Shown here piece by piece: positions 1 through 8,051 of a DNA stretch of 64,000 nt (positions are counted from its first letter, which is position 1; each line of letters starts with the position of its first letter). Source of the stretch: Sacculina carcini (taxonomy: Eukaryota; Arthropoda; Thecostraca; Sacculinidae); the NCBI GenBank assembly GCA_916048095.2, contig OU696588.1, forward strand, positions 7,529,501 through 7,593,500, read 5' to 3'. The translations under genes were made by a program, and so were the position numbers. The notes under the pieces were generated by a model. It was not told the origin of the DNA, searched no databases, and saw only the letters and a program-made list of their open reading frames with translations.

Positions 1-319
1 ATCAGGCGACGCTCATGACAAACACCACGTTCATAGAGATGCAGAGGGAAACTACGGGATATGGGCCCATTTGGAACAAAGTCTATTCGAGACACTATCC
101 CCTTGCGCTCCCATAAGTTATCTTTGCCGTCCTAATCCAGCTGGCAGCATAAAAGGTTTTATGCCTAAGTGGCAGCTGCTACACGGGAAGAAGCCGAAGC
201 ATATGAGCCCACAGGCGTGCCTCGTGCAGCTCGCTGCCACCGCAGAACCGACCCTTTCCACGATATGGCGCCACAAGGACGTAAAACGTATTAGAGAGGG
301 CCACCTCCCCAGAATGCAT

Positions 320-470
320 GGCACAACTCATGACTGATATCTGGTACCATCATTTTCTGCTGGGTGGACAGGGGCTGTGGGATTGGAGAATTCGCCCAAT
401 GAAATTCTTCTCCGCCGGGTTTCGAACCACGGACCTCCCGCATAGGCGCACACAAGTTACACTAGTGCTG
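320..470 (-). repeat. tRNA-derived SINE fragment
   Basis: Read on the minus strand, this piece has a pol III B-box-like core (GGTTCGAAACC, around 416-427). It is followed by a non-tRNA body with a run meaning 'CCCCTGTCCACCCAGCAG', a body motif I associate with several invertebrate SINE families. The A box is missing or degraded, so the 5' part looks truncated. No clear target duplication was found. A lone decayed tRNA gene is less likely because the similarity continues past the T-arm into the SINE body. Confidence 0.55.
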
Positions 471-879
471 GAGCTGAAAGTGTATATGAAATATACGGCA
501 TCAGTGTTTTGCCTAACCTAACCTAAACTATAGTTGTTGTAGGAAGAGTTTTGTTTTGTATAGAACGTGTAATACCTATTATGACAATGATGTCTATTAT
601 ATTATGACTATTATGATGTTGGTGTAGCCTGGAAGAATATTCTCATTCAGACAGACAAGATTAAACTGGATTGCCGCTTTGCAGTTTTCAGTCTTCTGCT
701 TCGTCGTCTCGATCGCTCGTGCTAGTTTTTGATGGTCGCCGTTGAGCTTGTGCAGTATTTCACCGATGTGTAACGTTTCTGAGAAACCGGTCTCCATCCT
801 CAGACAATGCCGTTTGTTTGTTGTTGATTGTGTGTTTATATATGACGTCGCTTGAATATGCTATTTTCACACCTCGTCT

Positions 880-1436
880 ATGACACCTATGGATCACGCT
901 ACTGCGCGCGGCCGTTTTTGGCACCTCGCGCATGGGCGCGTCCAGATCACTGATTGATGGGGATCTTTTTGCGGGGAGAATACCATTTTCCTCCAATTGC
1001 ATGCTGTTTTTTGGGCGCATTGCTGTGATATAAATCGCTTCCAAAAGCTTCGAGCGCCTGTTGTCCGTTTCAGCGCCAATATATCCGTTCTTGCCACTAT
1101 TTATTCTCGGCTAATCTTTGTGTTATGCGCCGATGCATTGTGGTTTTTGATAGCACCGCTGCTGAGATGGCAGGTCAAACGGCGCGGCATCGCTGTTGTT
1201 GTCATCCAGATGTAGGAATGAGGTCCGCACCCCTCCTCGACAACATGATGTCGCTGCAGCTTGTCTGGCCTGCCATTGCATGCTTTGTTGCGCAATATCA
1301 GATTTGATATTGATGTGAACGATAATAAATGATCAATATTACCTTTTTCTGATTCAGTGGGTCTCACATTCTTCTCGATAATCTCCTTCATGAGGCATAC
1401 GTCGACTTTGTGCGCAGACGACATAAAATCAGCCAT
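880..1436 (-). pseudogene. Penelope-like element, GIY-YIG endonuclease part
   Basis: The minus-strand translation carries the C-terminal part of a Penelope-like retroelement protein. A stretch ending in 'EIIEKNVRPTE' is followed by the endonuclease core with 'SYIWMTTT' and 'RRLTCHL'. A second frame then gives the typical tail 'EAIYITAMRPKNSMQLEENG'. GIY-YIG endonucleases nick the target DNA for target-primed reverse transcription. In families I know, the core reads S-Y-I-G; here the G is a W. The region needs at least one frameshift near 1040-1100. It faces the RT N-terminus on the other strand just to its right. Family assignment rests on these motifs only. Confidence 0.6.
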
Positions 1437-1479
1437 TGCTTATAGCCGAATGAACCAAATCGAGAGGCTCATTTAAGAG

Positions 1480-1760
1480 CAAAATCATGAACAACAGACT
1501 CAAGCAAGCAGCCAAAGAGCTACGCAACAACGACAAAATAGCGATTCGTCGAGCCGACAAAAGCGCTTCATTTGTGGTGCTCAACAAAAACGAGTAGCTC
1601 GACAAAATAAACGCTTTACTCAGCAACAGCAGCAAATTCGAAAAAATTCGCCGGAACCCGACGAAGGCGATCAAAAAAAGTCTGAACAAATTGATAGAAG
1701 AGTTCAACAACGACGATGACACGCAGACACTTTCAAAGATTATAAGAAGGGAAGAAGAAG
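1480..1760 (+). pseudogene. Penelope-like element, RT N-terminal fragment
   Basis: The plus-strand translation from the ATG near 1486 gives 'AIRRADKSASFVVLNKNE', an in-frame TAG, then 'LDKINALLSNSSKFEKIRRN'. This is the segment just before the reverse transcriptase core in Penelope-like elements, where an 'RRADKS..VVLN' motif precedes 'LL.D..KF..I..NP'. The fragment ends without the catalytic palm motifs. It is in opposite orientation to the endonuclease fragment at 880-1436, so the two are either parts of one copy with an inverted 5' end or two separate copies. Confidence 0.6.
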
Positions 1761-2960
1761 GGAAATTGACAATCTGACACGCTATAAGTATAATACACGA
1801 ATTGTATATGATCTATTTGCATTGACATGACTTGCCAAAATGTAAAATTGAGTGATTGTATTATAATATAAAATATAGAACTAAATACATTGCAATTATA
1901 ATAATATGCATACCTTTGTTGAGAGACAGTTCGTGCTTGTTTTCCGCCTTAAAATTGTAACGAGCACACAACTGACGCCTGGAGAAGTAGGTTTTTTGTT
2001 TGTTTCCACGCGCTTCCTCCACCTAGATAATATTGGCACACGCGCTGGTGAATAGATGATACAGACGCTTATATCTATGTACATTTCCTCACAGTGAATA
2101 TGCACACCAATTCACTAAATATTCCGCGATGTTTACACTTGTAAATATTCCATATTCTATATTTATGTTCTTGTACGTACAAACATTGTAGGCGGTTTCC
2201 GGGGTCATACAGAGCATCAAATGGAATTTACAGATATGTAACTAAATATATGAGAACATACTTTCAACGAATGCAATGCATGACATCAGCGTGCAATTTT
2301 GTTATGATAATATTATTGCGGTATAATGGTGAAATTTCATGCGCCATACAGTCTAGCCAGCCGCCCCTAATCAACCAGCACCATTCTCCTTTCTGCTCGT
2401 TGCTTATCAATCAGATTGATAAATAAGTGTCAATATAGGTCAAGATTGATCACATGATTGAATAGGTAATCTGATCAATTGATATGATTCCACCGAAAAT
2501 TGTAATATTCCGTGCAAACTTTGTTCCAATAATGCTTGGATACACTCATGAATCTATAAAGCATGGGTAAATAGTCATCATAACAAATTAAAATAATACA
2601 TTTATGCCTGGTAGAAGTGTGGTATTAATCACGACAACGTGAACACTATTATATGATAATTCAGGAATTGGGTAAGTTAATTAATGAGTGTTATATTCTG
2701 CGCGGGAAAATGATTGCAGAACTGGTATGAAATTATACGAATAAGTGTGAAGAAACGCCAGGTCTAGGACACCGACAAAAATGTGACCCTGATCTTCTTA
2801 AATTTACTTATCAAATTTACTCTGTTCCTCTGATTTCTTTCTAAACATGGACTAATTCAGATATATTCTGTGCTTGATTTTTCATATAATATCTCTTTTC
2901 CAATGAAAGTGTATGAAAGTCGAAATGTGTATGAAAGTGTATGAAAGTCGAAGTGTATAT
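1761..2960. other. AT-rich non-coding stretch
   Basis: I see no supportable gene, RNA or element with recognisable ends here. I looked on the minus strand for further SH3 exons of the SORBS-like gene and found none. A short direct repeat 'gtgtatgaaagtcgaa' occurs at about 2910-2955. Confidence 0.5.
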
Positions 2961-2965
2961 TGGAA

Positions 2966-3137
2966 TTAAAATGACGGAGAAATATGTGTTAGATATACGA
3001 GTGCGTGTGTATGAAGAGGCACCGCAATGTAGCAGCGTGGCACAATGCCGATTCGGGACCCTCTCTGCACCTCGAACCATTCCGAATTCACTTGTCGCCG
3101 AACCCTCACGATGTCTCCCTTTTTCACGCCAAGTTCC
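2966..3137 (-). CDS. SORBS: SORBS-like gene, exon 8: second half of an SH3 domain
   Basis: This exon completes the SH3 domain begun at 12003-12179. The acceptor is 'CCAACAG' just above 3137. The phase-2 junction rebuilds an Arg codon, and the frame then reads 'ELGVKKGDIVRV', 'EWFEV' and 'RIGIVPRCYI'. These are the diverging turn (KKGD), the ligand-groove Trp, and the G-x-x-P-x-x-Y element of SH3 domains. The order K-G-D-I-V...W-x-E...R-x-G-I-x-P-R-x-Y-I is closest to the first SH3 of SORBS/CAP/ArgBP2 proteins, which bind proline-rich partners at focal adhesions. The frame stays open to a TAA at 2966-2968, so this may be the last exon. A weaker donor (GTGCCT) just after 'CYIA' near 3022 is the alternative. 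The usual second and third SH3 domains were not found in the window. Confidence 0.75.
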
Positions 3138-3679
3138 CTGTTGGTGTTTGTATTCAAAACACTTTAACACAGTTACCAAACAACTCAATAATATTTCTGG
3201 CAGACAAGAATTAAGCTAATTTGTTAGCATTTCAGCGCAAACACTTGAGATTTCGACGCAAAGTCTAGTCAAGATTTCGACGCAAAGACATATGTGAAAA
3301 GCGTATCTCTTTTTCTTATTATAGATTCCAAGATTGAAAATGCTGAGTTTAAGTTTATCAAAGCTCATTGATCATTGGACCACGTGTCGTGTCAAGAAGA
3401 GACGTATACACTGCAGTTGGCTACAGTCCGGGCGGTTGAAACATGTTGTGTTGATAAATTTAAAATACACAACCATTGGGTTGTCGCGTAGCCTGCAATA
3501 TTCAGATGTTATCATATACTGTGTTTTCATTATTCACGATGCCAAGGTACCCACCTCAGTGGATGATATAATGTAGGTATTCATTCAATTCGGTTACACG
3601 CTATATATTAACTATTCGGTTACATGCTATCTTCGGTTATATATGCCACCTCTGCTACAGGGTACAGGGTACAGTCCTA

Positions 3680-4233
3680 CAGGGTGGGGCAGAACCGATT
3701 GAGCAGGTTTGAGAAGATATAAAAGTAATGGAGGTACATAGATAAGAAGGTTGATTATTCGAGGTTAGCATAACACACCATTTATAATCCTTATGTTCTG
3801 AAAATAATGTCAGTAAGATGGCGGCCGTTAGATGCAACAAACTGTAAGAGTCGTTCTCTGAAGTTTTCAACATCACGTTCACACATACTGCGGGGTATGG
3901 CGTTAACCTCTTCAATAATCCGATCCCTTAGCTGTGGTAGGGTGAGAGGGCGCCTTTTGAACACCCTTTCTTTCATATGTCCCCAAAGAAAGAAGTCGCA
4001 AATGCTCATATCAGGTGACCGCGCAGGCCACCCTAAATCACCCCTCAGAGACACCAGACGGCCGGGAAACATGTGTCTCAAAACATTGATTGAAATTCGG
4101 GCTGTGTGAGGTGTAGCCCCATCCTGCTGGAACCACACATTCCCCAATCCTTCATTTTCAACAATCTCTTCCATTCTGGGCTGCAGGAAATTTTGCAGCA
4201 TTGCAAAATTGCCAAATTGTGAGATGGCACACC
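3680..4233 (-). pseudogene. Tc1/mariner-superfamily transposase, C-terminal part
   Basis: The minus-strand frame contains 'VWFQQDGATPHTA', then 'WPARSPDMSICDFFLWGHMK' and 'HLTDIIF'. These are the second catalytic Asp block (QQDGAxxH) and third catalytic block (WPARSPDxxxxDFFLWG) of a mariner-superfamily DDE transposase. The protein would nick and join transposon ends. A terminal repeat 'TACAGGGTGGGGCAGAACCG' lies near 3678, marking the 3' end of the element. The N-terminal half is at 5772-6362, beyond an inserted element. Joining the two halves across the duplicated target gives continuous homology with 'CAISQFG'. An in-frame stop lies in the other half, so the gene is dead. Confidence 0.8.
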
Positions 4234-5779
4234 TAGAGATGCGACCTAAAAAGACCGCCGTTTTTTTAAATCGTTTTTTTGCCGAAAAAACATCGAGCAA
4301 AAAAACACGTTTTCTTGTTTTTTTAAGAGTCATGCAAAGAATTCAAATGATGGAAATGATACATTTGGGATGTTAAATGAATTTTTTTATCAACACATGA
4401 GTTATTTATGCTATTAGTGACCTTATAAAATTGAATTATCATTAAATATACACAATACAATTGTTATAATGTGTCTGAAAGTCCTAATATCATTGTTTGC
4501 ACGGTAATGTGCGGAACTTCTATGTACAGTACAGTTTTGCATTCAATTATTGAGTTTATCATTGTGTAAGAAAGCAGGGTTTCGGTTTTCCGTTTTTTCT
4601 GATAAAAACTGAAACTGTTTTAAAAAAACAACAGGTGGCATTATTTATTTTCACTTTTTCCATATTACCTTTTTCCTACCAGAAATGAACTACGTTAATT
4701 TTAATAAGCTTCATCATTTCATTCAGCAAATCAATTAATTGCAAATATAAAAGTACAAACACTGCAAATATAAAAGTACAAACACTGCAAATATTTACAC
4801 AAAGACTACAAATATACACACAAACTTAGTGTCCCTAATGAGACTACGAATAAAAGCGGGTCGAATTATTTAAAATATTTGTAAAACGCTGAGGAAATAT
4901 ATTTAAGGTACAAAAAGTTATTTGAACACAAATAACTACATCAAAGAAACCATCATCCATAAAACCAATTCTAAAAACAGGTTACTAATAAAAAAACAAT
5001 TTATTTTGTTCAACTTTCTTTGATCTGCCGCCAATTTTTTACATAATCTCCACATCTACGAGAACCGTTTAAAAAAAATAAGTTTTGAAACAACCATGGT
5101 TAAAAAACACTTTAAATCAAGTGGTTTAACCAGCCGCTGATACCAGCAGGCAACTTGCTATACAAAAGGTATTTGAACGTACATCAATCAAATCTAGTTT
5201 CCATAAAGACTGTTTTAGAAAGTATTGTTTCATTAAACAAATGTTAGTTTAAATGAAAGTTTGTCGAAAAAAACACTTGAACAACCAATTTACTTGTCTG
5301 GTTATGCTGTCAACATTTTCTGAATCTGTACATTAATAAAACGAATTTAAAACCAGTTTGAAAAAAAGCATTGCATTTTTCAATAAAAAAATATGGCTTC
5401 TTCAAAAAAACACATGATTACTCAATGAATTTGTTTTGTTCTGCTGACAAATTAGTTCAAATGTCCACATCATTAAAACCATCTTCAAAAACATGGGTTT
5501 TCTCAATGAAAAAAACCTAAACCACCGGACGAGGATGCATTTTCAAGCAGTCTCCTGAGGTATTTATTGATAAACATTTTTGTTTTTTATACTATTATCA
5601 AATTATCTTTGAAATAGGACACGTAAAGATGTACAAAACATCAATTAAACACGTTTATATGTACTAAAATCCAACATCCGATGACAATTGGGGATAATTC
5701 TGAAAAAAAAACTATGAAAACAAGTTTTTGCAAACAAAACCGCAACAAGAAAACGGTTCTTTGCATCACTAGGCACACC
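4226..5779. mobile_element. Non-autonomous hAT-like element with perfect 8-bp target duplication
   Basis: The element spans 4234-5771 (1538 bp). Its ends are TAGAGATGC and GCATCACTA, which match as imperfect inverted repeats. They are flanked by identical 8-bp direct repeats GGCACACC at 4226-4233 and 5772-5779. Short TIRs of this type with an 8-bp duplication are the signature of the hAT superfamily. Subterminal inverted similarity is also visible (CGTTTTCTTGTT near 4305 and its complement near 5745). No open frame of note lies inside. The interior is AT-rich with a 22-23-bp tandem duplication around 4740-4790. It must have been mobilised by a transposase supplied elsewhere. Confidence 0.85.
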
Positions 5780-6362
5780 ACACCGTACGTTTAGGGTAAT
5801 GTAGCGGTCTTTCCTGGATAATTTAGGGGTTATTTTCAGCCCAGTAACGGAAATTTTGCATATTTACCGCTCCACAGAGGTGAAAATGTGTCTCATTACT
5901 ACTGAAGAACGCTGCCTCGTGAGCAATCTGTTCAAGCATGCTCTCACATAGATTTTGGCGGTTGGCAAAGTCATCTTGATTCAATTATTGAGCCATCATC
6001 ATTTTGTAGGCATGGAAATTCAAATCCATATGCAGAATCCTCCTCAAACTGCGTGAGGAGATTCCCAGAGCAACGGCATTTCTTCGTGCAGAACGTCTTG
6101 GCGACTGGATGATTGCTGCTCTCACCCTCTCGAAATTTGCTTGTGTTCTGATGAACCTACGTCGGCCATGTGTATATCTTATCAGTGTGCTGCCAGTGGC
6201 CTCCAACTGCATAACCCAGGACCGAATTGTTTTCGTCTGAGGAACAACATTGTTCCGTGGAATATTGAACCGTCGCCGAAAAGGTCGTTGTGTTGCAATA
6301 ACAGATTGATTGCTCCCAAAATATTTGCACACACAGCAAAGCCACGATGTACTCCCGTCCAC
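5772..6362 (-). pseudogene. Tc1/mariner-superfamily transposase, N-terminal and central part
   Basis: The minus-strand translation shows 'FRRRFNIPRNNVVPQTKTIR', 'RSARRNAVALGISSRSLRRI' and 'DLNFHAYKM', the paired helix-turn-helix DNA-binding region found in this transposase group. Past the stop at the edge of this frame the homology continues with 'AAFFSSNETHFHL' and 'NFRYWAENNP', the first catalytic block (normally D-E-x-H-F), up to 5780. The first catalytic Asp is here Asn (S-N-E), and a TAA follows 'AENNP'. These changes mean the copy is inactive. The extreme N-terminus and the 5' TIR were not found. Confidence 0.75.
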
Positions 6363-6509
6363 ACCTACTGAAATGCAATTGAAAATTTTGAGCTACCTAA
6401 GAGACCTATTACATAAAACATATATTAATGACGCTTTTATATTTATTTAACGATGTTTGCCTCAGATTAACCATTGTACACATTGGGTGTGTTATTATTT
6501 CTATTATTA

Positions 6510-6768
6510 ATTAGAGGCAAATCCAGTAGCATGGTAAGAGTGCAAGCACTATTACCACCCTAAGGTGGCCCCATGTACCGGAAGCGCCCAAAAGATTCAG
6601 AGAGAAAGAGAGTTCGAAATGAAACAATTCTAGAAAGAGAGTCGGAAAAGAAACTAATAAATAAATAAAAATAAATAATAAACCATCATCCGATAACACT
6701 CCATAATGTCACTCCGCCCAAGTTCCTAAATAAATAACAACAATCAATAATAAATAAGAATAAATAAG
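6510..6768 (+). repeat. Dispersed repeat R1, copy 1 (conserved core)
   Basis: About 230 bp here recur at 24780-25000 (inverted) and 27878-28115 (direct). The core begins 'GGCAAATCCAGTAGCATGG' and contains 'CACCCTAAGGTGGCCCCATG' and 'CCATCATCCGATAACA'. It ends near 'CCGCCCAAGTTCCT'. After the core each copy passes into AT-rich tandem tails based on 'aataaatatgattcaataa'. No pol III box and no open frame are evident, so I cannot say whether it is a SINE, a MITE or a fragment of a larger element. The tail of this copy resumes at 11211, on the far side of a LINE insertion. Confidence 0.8.
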
Positions 6769-6869
6769 AGTCTTGTGCCAGTGGTCGACGTGAGTGGACG
6801 TGCTTTTGTGTTTCTTCCCTGGTGTTGGTCCTTGTTTCCCATTTCTGGCTTACGTTCAGTGTTTGTGTC

Positions 6870-8012
6870 ATGTCGACGAAACCCTCTGCTATTGTGCAGC
6901 CGTGTAACTGTGGTGAGAGTGTAAACTCTGGCGCGCGCATCTATTGTGCAGGATGCCAGCGCACTTTCCACCCCTCGTGTGCCGCTCTTTCTTCAGCGGC
7001 ACACACGGCCGTCAAGAAGCACAAGTTGTTTTGGCTCTGCCCGAACTGTGTGAGTGATTACGCGGCGACCAAGCGCGACCAAAGCAAGGTGTCGATTGAC
7101 AAGCTTTCTTCCACCCTGGAATGTCATCTGGCTCAGCTGAAGTCCGACCTCTTGAATGAGATGAAGCCATCCCATAAGTCACCGTCATCTGCTCCGCATT
7201 CTGAGACATCTACTTCATATTCGACCGTCCCCCGTCACTCCTACGCCGTCGTCCTGAAGCCTACCAACGCCACTGTGAAGACCGACACAGTTGAAAAGCT
7301 ACTGGACGCTGTTCCGGTGGCACAGGCGCGACCAACGTCGGCAGGCGGGGTAGTCATCACCTGCCACACGGAGGACGCTGCGAATCAAGCCGCCAAAAAA
7401 CTTGAGGACGGCTTGGATGACGTAAGACTGAGTGTCCACCAGCGCTCTCCCTCACTTCTACCGAAGATTACGCTGACAAATGTGCCTCCAACTTCTCCCG
7501 AGAAATTGATATCCTCTCTACGCCTGAAAAACCCCATCGTTTCGTCCGCCCCTGCCTCGCAGCTCAAAGTAATGTTCATTTACACTGCAAAAACGGGTTT
7601 GTCGCATGCAGTGCTGGCGGTTTCTCCGGAAGTTCGACGTGCAATCAAGTCTGTCGGTGATCGGCTCTTCGTTGGCCTCCGCTGTTGTGTGGTGTACGAC
7701 CGCTTCTGGGTTGTGCATTGCAGTCGGTGTGCTGGCCTGGGTCACCGTGCTGATCGCTGTCCGGTAGAAAACACCGTGACTTGTGGCTACTGTGCGGGCG
7801 CACATCAATCGTCGGCCTGTCAAAACCGCGATAGGGTCAAATGTGCAAACTGTTCCCGCCATTCGCGTCCATGTGACCACTCCTCTTTCTCATCGACCTG
7901 CCCCTCTTTCCTCGCTGTACGTGAATCGCTCCGTGCGCGCACCATTGTCGCCCCTCTCTCCTCACCCTCATCCAGTAATCTTCCCCTCTGCAACTCTTCC
8001 ACTGCGTTTTGA
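6870..8012 (+). CDS. LINE ORF1 protein with PHD finger and zinc knuckles
   Basis: A 380-residue frame from the ATG at 6870. The N-terminus has a PHD-type zinc finger (CNCGE...CAGC...H..C...W.CPNC, roughly residues 10-60). The C-terminal third has clustered CCHC/CCCH knuckles ('HCSRCAGLGHRADRC' and 'CGYCAGAHQSSAC'). ORF1 proteins of this kind bind the LINE RNA and form the ribonucleoprotein that carries ORF2. PHD-bearing ORF1 is known in CR1/L2-type elements. The reading frame extends upstream of the ATG to 6822, but without an earlier ATG. ORF2 starts 40 bp downstream in another frame. Intact and free of stops. Confidence 0.85.
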   Translation: MSTKPSAIVQPCNCGESVNSGARIYCAGCQRTFHPSCAALSSAAHTAVKKHKLFWLCPNCVSDYAATKRDQSKVSIDKLSSTLECHLAQLKSDLLNEMKPSHKSPSSAPHSETSTSYSTVPRHSYAVVLKPTNATVKTDTVEKLLDAVPVAQARPTSAGGVVITCHTEDAANQAAKKLEDGLDDVRLSVHQRSPSLLPKITLTNVPPTSPEKLISSLRLKNPIVSSAPASQLKVMFIYTAKTGLSHAVLAVSPEVRRAIKSVGDRLFVGLRCCVVYDRFWVVHCSRCAGLGHRADRCPVENTVTCGYCAGAHQSSACQNRDRVKCANCSRHSRPCDHSSFSSTCPSFLAVRESLRARTIVAPLSSPSSSNLPLCNSSTAF

Positions 8013-8051
8013 CTAACTGACCGTCCTCCGCCATTTATCCCTCCCACTGTA

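Noticed and set aside
3807..4109. Plus-strand frame opposite the transposase
   Set aside because: Shadow of the minus-strand transposase, which has clear catalytic motifs.
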